Notes: generated by a model not told the origin, from the letters alone. 64,000 nucleotides of DNA from Candidatus Kuenenia stuttgartensis (GCA_945875585.1 CAMCLK010000017.1:23296-87295); one strand, 5' to 3'. Shown: positions 1-9,371, counted from the stretch's first letter. Numbers and translations are program-made.

Positions 1-1
1 T

Positions 2-1414
2 GTGTACAGCGAATCGCCAAACAGACCGGGGTGGATGAAATCGAATCTGGGTATGTACCGCGTTCAACTGGGTGGTCCCCATCATGTCCCCGACCGTGAA
101 GTAGGCCTGCACTACCAGATTCACCGAGGGATCGGCGTGCATCACTCCGAAGCAATGGCGCGTGGAGAACCACTTCCCGTTGCCATTTGGGTGGGTGGGC
201 CGCCCGCGTTGACGGTCTCAGCGGTGATGCCCTTGCCCGAAGGGGTGCCCGAAGTGGCGTTTGCTGGGGCTTTAGGTGGGCGGGGAATCTGGTACCATCG
301 GCCGCGTGATGGTCGGGGCAATCTGATGCGGTTGCTGGTGCCTTCCCAAGCTGATTTTTGTATTGTTGGGAAAATCTACGGGAATGAAACCCGGCCCGAA
401 GGCCCATTTGGCGATCATCTTGGATATTACAGCCTGAAACACGATTTTCCGGTCATGCGGGTGGAACGCGTCACCCACAGACCCGGTGCCATTTGGCCAT
501 TCACAGTGGTCGGCCGCCCGCCTCAGGAAGACACGAGTTTTGGTGAATTCATTCATGAACTCACAGCACCCGTGCTGCCATCGGTGCTGCCGGGAGTGCG
601 CTCGGTGCATGCTGTTGATGCAGCCGGTGTGCACCCTCTGCTGCTGGCGGTGGGGAGTGAGCGCTATGTGCCCTACGCCAACGAGCGAATACCCCAGGAG
701 TTACTGACTCAGGCATTTGCGTTATTGGGGCAGGGTCAGTTGTCGCTGGCGAAATATCTTGTGATCGTGGCGGGAGACGACAATCCCGCGCTGCCCGCCC
801 ACGACATCGATGGCATATTCCGGCATCTTCTGGAACGTGCCGACTGGCGGCGCGATGCGCACGTGATCACCCGTACCACCATCGATACGCTCGACTATTC
901 CGGTGACGGGCTCAACAGTGGTTCGAAAGTCATATTGGCAGCGGCAGGGCCCGTGCGACGTCGGTTGCCCACAGCCGTTGGTGAAGGGCTCGTTTTGCCC
1001 GGTCCGTGGGGATCTCCCAAGGTGTGCGCGCCCGGAGTATTGGCAGTAAGAGGCCCGGCATGGGAACCAGCAGGCAAGGGCGGTGCGGGGGATGCCACTG
1101 GTTTTGCCGGGGCACTGTCACCCGATCACCCTGTCAATGAGTTTCCGTTGATCCTGCTGGTGGATGACAGCGAATTCACATCGGCAAGCCGTGAGAACTG
1201 GATTTGGACGGCCTTTACGCGGTCAAACCCGGCGGCAGACATTCATGGCATTGGCGCCACTATTGTGGACAAACACTGGGGGTGTGCCGGTTCCTTGGTG
1301 ATCGATGCGCGCCGCAAGCCGCACCATGCGCCGCCGCTGGTGGAGAATTTGGAAATATCGCGGCGGGTGGACAGTCTGGCAGCCAGAGGTGGCCCTTTGG
1401 CTGGTCTATTCTGA
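2..1414 (+). CDS. UbiD-family decarboxylase, 5' end cut by the window edge
   Basis: The frame is open from the first bases of the window, so the true start lies upstream; about 470 C-terminal residues are visible and roughly 100-150 N-terminal residues of a normal UbiD protein (about 490 residues) are missing. The segment NLGMYRVQ near residue 15 and the stretch KHDFPVMRVERVTHR followed by WPFTVVGRPPQED are characteristic of the UbiD/Fdc family, which uses prenylated flavin mononucleotide, made by UbiX, for reversible decarboxylation of aromatic or alpha,beta-unsaturated acids. In quinone pathways this removes the carboxylate of 4-hydroxybenzoate-derived intermediates. The substrate cannot be decided from sequence alone; menaquinone-type (futalosine) or general aromatic acid UbiDs are equally possible. 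It converges with the ABC permease gene five bases downstream. Confidence 0.88.
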   Translation: MYSESPNRPGWMKSNLGMYRVQLGGPHHVPDREVGLHYQIHRGIGVHHSEAMARGEPLPVAIWVGGPPALTVSAVMPLPEGVPEVAFAGALGGRGIWYHRPRDGRGNLMRLLVPSQADFCIVGKIYGNETRPEGPFGDHLGYYSLKHDFPVMRVERVTHRPGAIWPFTVVGRPPQEDTSFGEFIHELTAPVLPSVLPGVRSVHAVDAAGVHPLLLAVGSERYVPYANERIPQELLTQAFALLGQGQLSLAKYLVIVAGDDNPALPAHDIDGIFRHLLERADWRRDAHVITRTTIDTLDYSGDGLNSGSKVILAAAGPVRRRLPTAVGEGLVLPGPWGSPKVCAPGVLAVRGPAWEPAGKGGAGDATGFAGALSPDHPVNEFPLILLVDDSEFTSASRENWIWTAFTRSNPAADIHGIGATIVDKHWGCAGSLVIDARRKPHHAPPLVENLEISRRVDSLAARGGPLAGLF

Positions 1415-1418
1415 GATG

Positions 1419-2234
1419 TTACAGATCTTTGCGGGCAAACAGTGCCATGCCGAAAATGGCGCTGCCTATGCTGGCGCCACCCGCGTAAAGCACCACCTGC
1501 ACGACCATTTCACGGGTGTATTCGCCCTTCAGAATGAAAGGCAACTTTTGCAAAATCCATTCCGGAGTGGGAATGGAGTGAGGCATGGCACCGAAGATGA
1601 GGCCGGCGGCGTAGAGCAAAACCCACAGGCCTGCTGCCGCCGCGAGAGGGCGGGCGAACATAGCGCTCATCATCACGCCGAGACTGACGACAACAGCAAG
1701 TGCAGCACCAGAAATGAAGATGGCCACCATGCCACCTTCCAACGTCACATCTTCGTGCAGGATGATGCGCGTGCCGCCCACTGTCAGGGCGCCTAACAGC
1801 ACATGCCCCAGTAGGATAGCCAGCAATCTGCCGTGCCATTTACCCAGATAATACTGATAGCGACTGATCCCCCGGGAAAGAATACTGTCCGCAAGCGATC
1901 CACGTTCACCGGCAATGGCTCCCGCCGCGATCACGCCAACAAGCGCCACACTACCCATCAATATGCCGCGAAGAAGATGGGTAATGACGTGCGATGCTGG
2001 TTGGATGATTTTCGCTTCGTTATAGAGGCCCCACCTGTAAATAAACAGGCCGATCGCCATGGTGGCGGCAACAAGAATCCATGAACGGTATACCCAAGAG
2101 CTGAAGACCTGAAGGAAGTCGGCTTCCAGTACGGCCCAATAGGGAAGCCACGCCTGGTAGGCCACAGGCGTGGGTTCGGGTTCAGGCGCCACGCTGCGGT
2201 TATGCAGCTTGACGGTAGATGCGGGTGAAGCCAC
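1419..2234 (-). CDS. ABC-2 type transporter permease subunit
   Basis: About 271 residues with six hydrophobic segments: one near residue 50, a cluster around 90-110, and four more to the C-terminus. The hydrophilic stretch AGERGSLADSILSRGISR after the second cluster resembles the ABC-2/NosY-type permease loop (ERE-x-GT-like) of exporters with separate ATPase and permease chains. I place the start at GTG 2234 because GAGGAG lies six bases upstream; an in-frame TTG at 2255 is possible. With the GTG start the gene overlaps the end of the upstream ATPase gene by 35 bases, indicating translational coupling. The protein should sit in the inner membrane and pair with that ATPase; the substrate is unknown. 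Confidence 0.8.
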   Translation of the reverse strand: MASPASTVKLHNRSVAPEPEPTPVAYQAWLPYWAVLEADFLQVFSSWVYRSWILVAATMAIGLFIYRWGLYNEAKIIQPASHVITHLLRGILMGSVALVGVIAAGAIAGERGSLADSILSRGISRYQYYLGKWHGRLLAILLGHVLLGALTVGGTRIILHEDVTLEGGMVAIFISGAALAVVVSLGVMMSAMFARPLAAAAGLWVLLYAAGLIFGAMPHSIPTPEWILQKLPFILKGEYTREMVVQVVLYAGGASIGSAIFGMALFARKDL

Positions 2235-3201
2235 GCTGCTCCTCTTTTTCAACAAGGTCTAGGAACGCCTCTTCCGTTTGTTGACCCACGCTGCGAATGC
2301 CAATGAGCGTCAGTTTCGCTTCGCTCAGCACCTGAAACACTTGTCCTAATGTGGCGGTTGCGACTGCATCTTCTTGAAGCCGCAGGTTCAAGCGCCTGTG
2401 TTCCAGTGAAACATGCTGGACGTCGCCCAGTGCCTTAATGGTGGCCAAGGCACGGGTGACGGCTTTCTGATCGCCGTCGACGTCTACTTCGAAATGGTTG
2501 CGGCGCATGCGACTCTTGAGGTCGTGCAGCGGACCACTGTAAATCAGCTGGCCATGGCTCAACACGGCAGCGTGGTTGCAAACCTCGTCGATATCGTTGA
2601 GGTTGTGGCTGGAAACGATCAGTGTTTTTTCCCGACTGAGTCCTTTGATCAGGTCGAGCATGCTGCGTCTGGCTTCGGGATCCAGTCCGTGCGTTGGTTC
2701 ATCCCAGATCAGCAGGTCAGGATCGTTGATGAGGCTTGTTGCCACTGCCAAGCGAGCCGTCATGCCGTTTGAAAACGTGTCGATCTGCGTGCCACCCGCT
2801 CCTAGCAGATCCACAGCGCGCAGCAGCATTCCCATGCGGGGTTTGCGCACATCGCGGGGCAGGCCAAACAGCTTGGCCATGTAGTCGAGGTAGCTGATGG
2901 GCGTCATGCCCTTGGGAAAACGCGGATTGGTGGGGATATAGCCAATGCGACGGCGCAATTCAGCACTGTTGGGGCTCATCTCCTCGCCGAATACCTTGGC
3001 AACACCTGCCGTGGGTCGGTGAAGCCCAATGATGAGCCTCAAGAGAGTGGTTTTGCCGGCGCCATTGGCTCCCAGCAAACCAAGCACGCACCCGCGCTCG
3101 AGTTTAAGCGTGACGTCGTTCAGAGCTATGTGGCGGTTTTGGTAGATCTTGGTGAGTTGAACGGTCTCAACCACCGGATCATCCGCAGCGTTTTCCGCCA
3201 C
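2200..3201 (-). CDS. ABC transporter ATP-binding protein
   Basis: About 333 residues. Walker A GANGAGKTT lies near residue 50, the signature is the degenerate TFSNGMTARLAVA, and Walker B is LLIWDEPTHGLDP followed by the H-loop SSHN. This is the layout of ATPases that drive ABC-2 exporters such as the CcmA/NosF group, with an extra C-terminal region of about 100 residues. The start is GTG 3201: GGAGG is placed about eight bases upstream, whereas the longer frame to 3261 begins with a low-complexity WWCC stretch unlike the family. It is the first gene of a two-gene minus-strand operon with the permease and is divergent from the membrane protein gene at 3371. Confidence 0.9.
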   Translation of the reverse strand: MAENAADDPVVETVQLTKIYQNRHIALNDVTLKLERGCVLGLLGANGAGKTTLLRLIIGLHRPTAGVAKVFGEEMSPNSAELRRRIGYIPTNPRFPKGMTPISYLDYMAKLFGLPRDVRKPRMGMLLRAVDLLGAGGTQIDTFSNGMTARLAVATSLINDPDLLIWDEPTHGLDPEARRSMLDLIKGLSREKTLIVSSHNLNDIDEVCNHAAVLSHGQLIYSGPLHDLKSRMRRNHFEVDVDGDQKAVTRALATIKALGDVQHVSLEHRRLNLRLQEDAVATATLGQVFQVLSEAKLTLIGIRSVGQQTEEAFLDLVEKEEQRGFTRIYRQAA

Positions 3202-3370
3202 GGGATACCCTCCTCGCCAAGTACAACACCACCATGGCAGTTTCCTGCCTCTTCTGTTCATTCATCGGACTGGAACGCTCGCAACATCAGCAGGAACGGA
3301 AAATAGTCAATACAACGTTTTGGCCGTGGAGGTTGACCGCATCGTTTCGGATCTCGTATCTTGCCTAGTC

Positions 3371-5425
3371 ATGTCAACCAGATCACTGCTTTTTCGTCTG
3401 CTTCCCCTCGTGCTGGCTGCTTTGCTGGCTACTGTCACTGGTGTCATTGGTTTGGGGATTCACCGCACCGGTCTGGCAGTGCCTGCCGTGCACGATGGCG
3501 ATGCCCTGATGATGCTGCCTTGGATCGATGCCATGGCGCGCGGGGAAGGCTGGTGGGGCGACCGCCGATTGGGCGCACCGGGTGTTCAAGACTTATCCGA
3601 TTTCCCGCGGGCCGATCTGCTGCACATGGCAGGGTTGCAATCGCTGGCGTGGGTTTTCGGTGACCCCGCTGTTGTTATGAACCTGGCATTGATTCTGGAT
3701 TTCCCGCTGATTGTGCTGCTAGCCCATTTGGCCCTGAGGCGCTTGGGCGCCGAACCGTGGCCTGCTGCTGCGGGCGCCTTACTGTTTGCCTGTCTGCCAT
3801 TTCATTGGGGCGAAGTACACCATTTATTTCTAGCCGGATACTTTCTGGTGCCATGGCAACTGTTGCCCGCCATTGCCTTGGCACGATCGATCGACGCGGC
3901 AAGTGCCAGTGAGCATCGCATTCGATGGTGGGACATTCTGCTGGCAGGTGCGGGCGGCCTTGCTGGGCTCTATTTCGCTTATTTTGCCAGTTATCTCGTT
4001 GTTTTAGCGGGATTGCGATCGGCGCGGTGCCGTGGCACGTGGCGGCCTTTGGGAGCAGCATGCGCGGTGGCGGGTATGGCGGCGTTTGGTTGCTGTTTGG
4101 GATATCTGCCAACGGCCCTGCGGTCGGATGGCCCGAACCCGGCAGTGGGGTCTCGATTGGCGCTTGAATCTGAAATTTACGCGCTCAAACCGTTGAACCT
4201 TGTTCTGCCCTCCGAGGGGCATATTTCCGGTTTGGGACTAATCCGTCACGAGTTCAATGGCCCGCATCGGCCGTTGCACGAAGCTGAAACATTTTACATG
4301 GGTGCCTTGGCCATTATTGGGGCATGCGGCGCGCTGTGCGCAGTGGTTGCAGGGCGCCGTGGTTCCTTGGCGGAGGCTTGCGGTTTCCTGATTCTCATGC
4401 TGCTGGTGCTGGTTGTTCCCGGAGGCCTTGGAGCAGCGGTGGCATATGTTTTGCCCGGGATTCGCTGTCTGGGTCGGGCCGGACTGTTGGCGGCATTCTT
4501 GGGATTAGCAACCACATTGACACTGGTTTCGGCCAGATTGGCTTCAAAACCACGACTTACAGTACTGCTGATGACAGCAATCGTGGCACTTGGGTTGCTG
4601 GACCAGTTCCGCAAGCCAGATGCGGCATCAGCCCGTGCGCGGGTTGCCGATTGGCAGGCACTTCATGCGTTTGGCGAGGCGATTGAGAAGAAAGCTGGGG
4701 CGGGAGCATTGCACTTTCAGCTACCGCATGTGGGGTACCCAGAGTTGCAGGCCCCAGGAACTATGGGGTCGTACGACCATTTGGCAGCGGTGCTTCACGC
4801 GCCACATAGTCGTTTCAGCGGCGGAGGCATGAGCAATCGCCCCGCTGAAATCTGGTGCCGTTGGGTAGGTGGCTTGCCACCACGCGATCTGATTTCGGTG
4901 CTGGCAGCGGATGGTTGGGCCGGGATTTGGTTGGATTGTCGAGGCGTCGCCAAACCGCATGCCGTGCGCGCTGAATACGAGGCATTGCTGGGGCCACCCC
5001 TGTTGATGGATGGCGGCGAACGGGTTTGGTTTTCCTTGCAAGGCGTGAAGGCGGAATCGGTACCAGCGTGTCCACCCATGTTGAGGCTTGTGGAGGGGCA
5101 CCTGCTGGAAGCAATGGGGCCGCCAACCCGAATGGTTGTTCGCTCCCGTGGCCGGGCGCGCCTGATTGTGGAGAACCCGGGCCAGCCCAAGCGTATTATG
5201 ATGCGGTTATGGGCCGAGGAAGGGCCCGGACGGCCGATTGGCGTGCGTATTTCCGGTCCAATCGAAAGAACGGTTGAGTTTGTGGACCACCGGATGCAAC
5301 TCGAGGTTGCTATTGATGTTCCGACAGGTAACGTCGAGTTGCAGGTGGAAGCGTTGCATCGGCCATATATTCCCGCACCGTTGCCATTGCACCTTTTTAC
5401 CTTGGGTGTCGAACTGATCCCGTAA
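3371..5425 (+). CDS. large polytopic membrane protein, GT-C glycosyltransferase-like
   Basis: About 684 residues. An N-terminal transmembrane helix (residues 5-30) is followed by a periplasmic loop with VHDGDALMMLPWIDAMARG, then about ten further hydrophobic helices to residue about 430 and a roughly 250-residue hydrophilic C-terminal domain. An acidic motif in the first periplasmic loop and this topology are typical of GT-C fold glycosyltransferases and YfhO-like proteins that use polyprenyl-phosphate sugars, but no diagnostic family motif was recognised. ATG 3371 is preferred over TTG 3320 because it directly precedes the first basic-hydrophobic segment; no strong ribosome-binding site is visible for either. 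It stands alone, upstream of tRNA-Met. Confidence 0.7.
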   Translation: MSTRSLLFRLLPLVLAALLATVTGVIGLGIHRTGLAVPAVHDGDALMMLPWIDAMARGEGWWGDRRLGAPGVQDLSDFPRADLLHMAGLQSLAWVFGDPAVVMNLALILDFPLIVLLAHLALRRLGAEPWPAAAGALLFACLPFHWGEVHHLFLAGYFLVPWQLLPAIALARSIDAASASEHRIRWWDILLAGAGGLAGLYFAYFASYLVVLAGLRSARCRGTWRPLGAACAVAGMAAFGCCLGYLPTALRSDGPNPAVGSRLALESEIYALKPLNLVLPSEGHISGLGLIRHEFNGPHRPLHEAETFYMGALAIIGACGALCAVVAGRRGSLAEACGFLILMLLVLVVPGGLGAAVAYVLPGIRCLGRAGLLAAFLGLATTLTLVSARLASKPRLTVLLMTAIVALGLLDQFRKPDAASARARVADWQALHAFGEAIEKKAGAGALHFQLPHVGYPELQAPGTMGSYDHLAAVLHAPHSRFSGGGMSNRPAEIWCRWVGGLPPRDLISVLAADGWAGIWLDCRGVAKPHAVRAEYEALLGPPLLMDGGERVWFSLQGVKAESVPACPPMLRLVEGHLLEAMGPPTRMVVRSRGRARLIVENPGQPKRIMMRLWAEEGPGRPIGVRISGPIERTVEFVDHRMQLEVAIDVPTGNVELQVEALHRPYIPAPLPLHLFTLGVELIP

Positions 5426-5472
5426 GCGCCGGGTTGCCCGATTCCGGGCCGTGCGCTACACTTAAATTTCCT

Positions 5473-5545
5473 GGCGGTGTAGCTCAGTGGTTAGAGCAGG
5501 GTCTTCATAAGGCCAAGGTCACAGGTTCAAGTCCTGTCACCGCTA
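5473..5545 (+). tRNA. tRNA-Met (CAT)
   Basis: A 73-base cloverleaf can be folded by eye. The acceptor stem is GGCGGTG with CACCGCT (a G-U pair at 1-72), the D-arm carries GTAGCTCAGTGGTTAGAGC, the anticodon loop is TTCATAA, and the T-arm is ACAGG-TTCAAGT-CCTGT, with A as discriminator and no encoded CCA. The anticodon CAT and non-initiator acceptor suggest elongator tRNA-Met; a lysidine-modified tRNA-Ile2 cannot be excluded. The lowest... anticodon-stem position 27-43 is a G-A mismatch as I fold it. Confidence 0.92.
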
Positions 5546-5653
5546 ATTTCCTTTCAATACCAATCCAGTATACTTCGCCCGGTTCTCCGGGCTTTGTGCT
5601 TGATTGATTGTGGAATCGTGCCATCAGCTTCCAATAAAAGCCATCAAACCGGT

Positions 5654-7000
5654 TCACTTCAGCCGAGACAATTCCTGATCTGGTCGCGGATCGACTGGCC
5701 TGAGTTGCTTCGCTGTTGCAAGGCTTGCCTTGGCCCCATTGGTATCACCCGTTGCCGCAAGAACTTGCCCAAGGGCGAGATGAAGATCGAACATCTGGGG
5801 TTCAACAGACAGGCCACGGCGCAAGGGGGCGATAGCTTCAGCGTTTTCACCGAGGTGTTTATGAGCCAATCCCCAAAAAAGGCAGGCGCGGGCATGGTCG
5901 GGCTTCAGTGCTAAGGTTTTTTTGGAGTGTTCGATAACTTGCCTGAACCCAGACGCGGCGTCGGCGCCCACGGGACCACCCGCAACCGAGATCTCCCATT
6001 GAGTGAATAAAACCAAAGCCAATGTGTAGTGGGCATTCGAATCATTGGGATCGACTTGAACCGCTTCAGCTAGGAACGGGATTGCCTCTTGGTACCGACG
6101 CAAACGCGCGAGGTTGATACCCACACCGGTCAATGCCTGACTGGTTCGTTTAAGAGCCAAAACTTCAAATGAAGCTTCCAGAGCTTCGGCATATTTGCCA
6201 TCTCGTTCCAGCAAAGCGATGCGACGTTGTGCCCCCCTGTTGCCAGCCTGAAGTGTGACAACCATGTCCAGATAGGGGTCTGGCCATGGGGGATCCTGTT
6301 CCAGCAAAGCGGATTCAGATTCCAGTTGTCTGGCCGAAATAAGGTCGCCCCGAGATCTGGCCAGAAAAGCGAGTTGTGCCTTAGCCTGCTTCCGACACGA
6401 GGGATGCTTGGCTGCTTCTTCGAAAAAGCGTGTTGCTGTCGCGTGATCGCCTTTGGCCATGGCGACGAGTCCCAGACCAAAGCGAGCGCGTTCCGGATCT
6501 GGCGGACAAAGTTGCTCGTTGAACCAGACTTTCGCTTGTTCGGTGTCACCTTTTTCCAGCAACGCTTCAGCCAGCGTAAGCACAAATGCTTGTCGATAAA
6601 GCGGACGTGACCGCGCAACCTGTGCGGCTTTTTCCAGAAATGCAATGGCGAGTTCGGGTTGCCGCTTCAAGGCGATTTGTCCTCTGGCATAAGGCCAACG
6701 CGGATCACCGGGGTCGCGTTTTATGGCCTCGATGAAGCAGAAGTCCGCGGGCTGATCAAACAGGTTCGCCAAGAGAACGGTGCCATAGTCTCCCCAGGCT
6801 TTCCCATCGGAAATAGATTGTTCGAGTCTGGCGCGCGCGCGATCCAGAGTCGCGCGAACTTCCGGATCGGAAATATCTTCTGGGAGCGGAGGTTTGGTTG
6901 TGGCTAGGAGTGTCCATAACAACCAACTACCAATGCCAATAAAAGCAAAGGCCGCGGCGGCAACAGCCATCAGGCTAAAGAATGGCCCCGGTTGTTTCAT
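5654..7000 (-). CDS. TPR-repeat protein with N-terminal membrane anchor
   Basis: About 448 residues. A single hydrophobic segment (residues 10-35, FFSLMAVAAAAFAFIGIG) is followed by a tetratricopeptide solenoid: repeated units such as NAHYTLALVLF, ARACLFWGLAHKHLGENAEAIAPL and FDLHLALGQVLAATGDTNGA occur to the C-terminus. TPR domains are protein-interaction scaffolds. ATG 7000 is chosen because it precedes the TM segment and leaves a 31-base gap to the upstream gene; a TTG at 7066 would overlap it. It follows the FG-GAP/ASPIC gene on the same strand, a pairing often seen in planctomycetes and acidobacteria, suggesting a shared envelope role that I cannot name. Confidence 0.82.
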   Translation of the reverse strand: MKQPGPFFSLMAVAAAAFAFIGIGSWLLWTLLATTKPPLPEDISDPEVRATLDRARARLEQSISDGKAWGDYGTVLLANLFDQPADFCFIEAIKRDPGDPRWPYARGQIALKRQPELAIAFLEKAAQVARSRPLYRQAFVLTLAEALLEKGDTEQAKVWFNEQLCPPDPERARFGLGLVAMAKGDHATATRFFEEAAKHPSCRKQAKAQLAFLARSRGDLISARQLESESALLEQDPPWPDPYLDMVVTLQAGNRGAQRRIALLERDGKYAEALEASFEVLALKRTSQALTGVGINLARLRRYQEAIPFLAEAVQVDPNDSNAHYTLALVLFTQWEISVAGGPVGADAASGFRQVIEHSKKTLALKPDHARACLFWGLAHKHLGENAEAIAPLRRGLSVEPQMFDLHLALGQVLAATGDTNGAKASLATAKQLRPVDPRPDQELSRLK

Positions 7001-7031
7001 TTCTGATCCCAACAGTGGGGCAGGGGGATCG

Positions 7032-8753
7032 TCATTGTGATTTTCCTTCGCCGCGGCGTAGAACAATGTTCTGATTGACGGGGCCTCCGGGGAAAATTTC
7101 CGTGCTGCCGGGCTGACCGTTAGGCCACTTTACGCGAATCTCCTGAATATGGCTGGCTTTCCCCAATCCAAAATGAGCCACGGCTGAATTACTCGAGAGA
7201 TAGCTTTCCGCCGGGCTGAGAACCCGCAGCAATTCGCGGCTTTCGGTTTTGACAACGATTTCCGCGCCGTAGGCATCGCGATCAAGCTTTGGATCGAAGG
7301 CGCGCACCTTGAGCCAGTTTCCACGATAGGGCGCAACATTTTTAAGGAGTCGCGCCCGGTCTCCAATTGGGGCGATCAGTAAATCTGGAGCTCCATCGTT
7401 ATCGAAGTCGGCACAGACAAGTCCACGAGCGACATTCCAGTATCCGCAAAGAGCTTCATTTGCCGGTGAGATGTCCGTGAATTTTCCTGTGCCATCGTTG
7501 GCAAACAACTGGTTCTTTTCAGCGTAAGTTTCCCAAAACCCAAGGTTGGTGCCACGGGCGGAGCCGCCGCGAAAAACCTTCCCATTAACGACAGCAATAT
7601 CCAAATGGCCATCATTATTGAAGTCGGCCATGAGTGTTCCAAAACCGGTGGCGCGCCAACGAGACATGGCAAGTCCGGATTCAGCTGTTCGGTCTCGAAA
7701 CTGACCACGCGGGCCTTGGCGCCACAGGTTGTTTTGTTCGCTTCCCAGATGTGTCACATAAAGGTCGATCAAACCGTCGCCGTCCACGTCGCCTTGTGCG
7801 ATTCCCATGCCGGCATAAGCCTTACCAATGGAAGTGAATGCGACTCCCCGGCTGACGGCTTCGTCTTTGAAGGTGGCGTTGCGCTGGTTGATCCAAAGCC
7901 GGTTGGGTTGTCCGTCGTTGGAAACAAACAAGTCTGGCCAGCCATCGCCATCGTAATCGGCCACCGTTATGCCCAAGCCGGGGCCACGCAAGGTGCCGAT
8001 ACCGGAATCGAGGCTGATGTCGGTGAATTGCGGTACGGCCTTGCCGGCGTTTCGGAACAGCTTGCTGGTGGTGCCGGTGAATGAGTTAGGGCCGCAGAAG
8101 TCGGAGATGCCTTCGGGAGATTTGCATTCTACTTTGGGGTCATAGTCGAGGTAATTGACAACAAAAATATCCAGCCAGCCATCGCGATCCAAGTCGATCA
8201 GTGCGGCGGAGGTTCCCCAGCTCAGATTGCTGAGACCCGCAGCCGCGGTCGCATCGGTAAACGTCCCGTTACCGGTGTTCAGCATCAGCTTGAATGTGCC
8301 AAATCCTGTCAGCAGCAAATCGGGTTTGCCATCATTGTTCAGATCACCTGCAGCAACACCGTGGTAGTGACCCGAAAGGGCCAGACCACTGCCAACTGTG
8401 GCATCAACAAAATGGCCGGGAGTATTCTGGCGAAATAATCTGTTGGTTGTCTTGGCGTCAGGCCCACCAAAACTCAGCAGATAGATGTCGAGCCAGCCAT
8501 CGCCATCGAAATCGAGGCATGCGGCGCCGGACCCCATGGACTGCGGCATGAAGTAGCGCCCCGTCGGGCCAGGATCGTGCATAAAATCTAGACCTGACGA
8601 GGCCGTGATGTCCTCAAACCAACCACCTGTGGCCGGTTGATTCTTTTCAATCCGGTTACCTGCACATCCCGCGGTGAACAACAGAAACAAAACGAGCCGG
8701 ACTTTTGATCCGGCTCGCGAAGGTTTTGGTTGTGCTGTACGAATGGCAGCCAT
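7032..8753 (-). CDS. FG-GAP/VCBS repeat lipoprotein with C-terminal ASPIC/UnbV domain
   Basis: About 573 residues. The N-terminus has a lipoprotein signal with lipobox TAGC (LFLLFTAGCAGN). Then follow FG-GAP/VCBS repeats with calcium-binding cores of the D-x-D-x-D-G type (CLDFDGDGWLDIYLLSF, DLNNDGKPDLLLTGFG, DLDRDGWLDIFVVNYLDY, DYDGDGWPDLFVSNDG, DVDGDGLIDLYVTHLG, DFNNDGHLDIAVVNG, DFDNDGAPDLLIAPIG), which would form a seven-bladed beta-propeller. The last 100 residues match the ASPIC/UnbV domain. This is the CRTAC1-like family, exported and membrane-anchored. ATG 8753 and ATG 8774 are both possible starts and neither has a strong ribosome-binding site. A terminator-like hairpin lies within the first codons (8681-8717). 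Confidence 0.9.
   Translation of the reverse strand: MAAIRTAQPKPSRAGSKVRLVLFLLFTAGCAGNRIEKNQPATGGWFEDITASSGLDFMHDPGPTGRYFMPQSMGSGAACLDFDGDGWLDIYLLSFGGPDAKTTNRLFRQNTPGHFVDATVGSGLALSGHYHGVAAGDLNNDGKPDLLLTGFGTFKLMLNTGNGTFTDATAAAGLSNLSWGTSAALIDLDRDGWLDIFVVNYLDYDPKVECKSPEGISDFCGPNSFTGTTSKLFRNAGKAVPQFTDISLDSGIGTLRGPGLGITVADYDGDGWPDLFVSNDGQPNRLWINQRNATFKDEAVSRGVAFTSIGKAYAGMGIAQGDVDGDGLIDLYVTHLGSEQNNLWRQGPRGQFRDRTAESGLAMSRWRATGFGTLMADFNNDGHLDIAVVNGKVFRGGSARGTNLGFWETYAEKNQLFANDGTGKFTDISPANEALCGYWNVARGLVCADFDNDGAPDLLIAPIGDRARLLKNVAPYRGNWLKVRAFDPKLDRDAYGAEIVVKTESRELLRVLSPAESYLSSNSAVAHFGLGKASHIQEIRVKWPNGQPGSTEIFPGGPVNQNIVLRRGEGKSQ
8681..8717 (-). terminator. terminator-like hairpin inside the 5' coding region
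   Basis: Read on the minus strand, a perfect nine-base stem CGAGCCGGA / TCCGGCTCG with a seven-base loop TCAAAAG is followed at once by GTTTTGTTT. It lies about 90 bases after the stop of the lipoprotein gene (8804) and therefore could terminate that transcript, yet it is inside the signal-peptide codons of the next gene. Confidence 0.6.
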
Positions 8754-8803
8754 GGTTTTGATCCGTAGTGCCATCGTTCCAGACTTATTTTACGCCAGTG
8801 GTG

Positions 8804-9250
8804 TCAGTTGGCTTTCACCGATTTCTTGTCGAGATCAATGACCATGTCTTTGAGATCCTGCGATCCGACTTCAACTGTCAACTTTGTCTGATACAGGTCG
8901 TTTGCCTTGTTGAATGGTTCCAGTTGCAGCATGCGTTTGTTGCTGCCGGGGGTTCCGGCGTAAGGCTGCACGCTAATAACGAGCTTGTACTTGCCCGATG
9001 GCACATTTGTGGCACTGAACGATAGATCTTTGGCCGATACAGATGTGGCAGCGCCTTTGCCCGGTCCATCGAATGACTCGGGTGCAAAACGCAGTTCGAT
9101 GCTATCAGTGTCTTCAAGTTTGATCTGTCCAGGAAAGATTACTTTTCCTGAAACAGTAACCACTTTGCCACCGGTTTCGCCGCATCCAGCCAACATATTG
9201 AGGCTGAGAGCGAATGTGAATGCTACCAAAAAACGTCTGACAGATTTCAT
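8804..9250 (-). CDS. small lipoprotein with transthyretin/carboxypeptidase-regulatory-like fold
   Basis: About 148 residues. The start ATG 9250 gives a normal n-region (MKSVRRF), a hydrophobic core and the lipobox LAGC, so the mature protein would be acylated on Cys. The mature part begins VTVSGKVIFPGQIKLEDTDS and contains FSATNVPSGKYKLVISV, the 'prosthetic' beta-sandwich pattern seen in planctomycete transthyretin-like lipoproteins. It follows the DUF1559 gene on the same strand after a terminator-like hairpin. Function is unknown; comparable small lipoproteins sit next to two other DUF1559 genes in this window. Confidence 0.78.
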   Translation of the reverse strand: MKSVRRFLVAFTFALSLNMLAGCGETGGKVVTVSGKVIFPGQIKLEDTDSIELRFAPESFDGPGKGAATSVSAKDLSFSATNVPSGKYKLVISVQPYAGTPGSNKRMLQLEPFNKANDLYQTKLTVEVGSQDLKDMVIDLDKKSVKAN

Positions 9251-9296
9251 GATCAAAGCCTTGGCAGGGGAAATGGGGAGGTAATTGAAACAAACG

Positions 9297-9335
9297 AAAA
9301 TCAGGAGCAGGTTCATGCACCCCTCCTGATTTTTA
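9297..9335 (-). terminator. Rho-independent terminator after DUF1559 gene
   Basis: Inverted repeat AAAATCAGGAG ... CTCCTGATTTT around a loop of about 15 bases. On the minus strand it follows the DUF1559 stop at 9372 by about 40 bases and ends in a T-rich run. It also has a T-rich tail on the plus strand, so it may act in both directions. Confidence 0.65.
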
Positions 9336-9371
9336 TTTTAATAAGGTGGCTCAGTGAAGAGCAGCATGGAA

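Noticed and set aside
3320..3370. A TTG start 51 bases upstream for the membrane protein
   Set aside because: No ribosome-binding site, and the added residues do not resemble a signal or TM segment.
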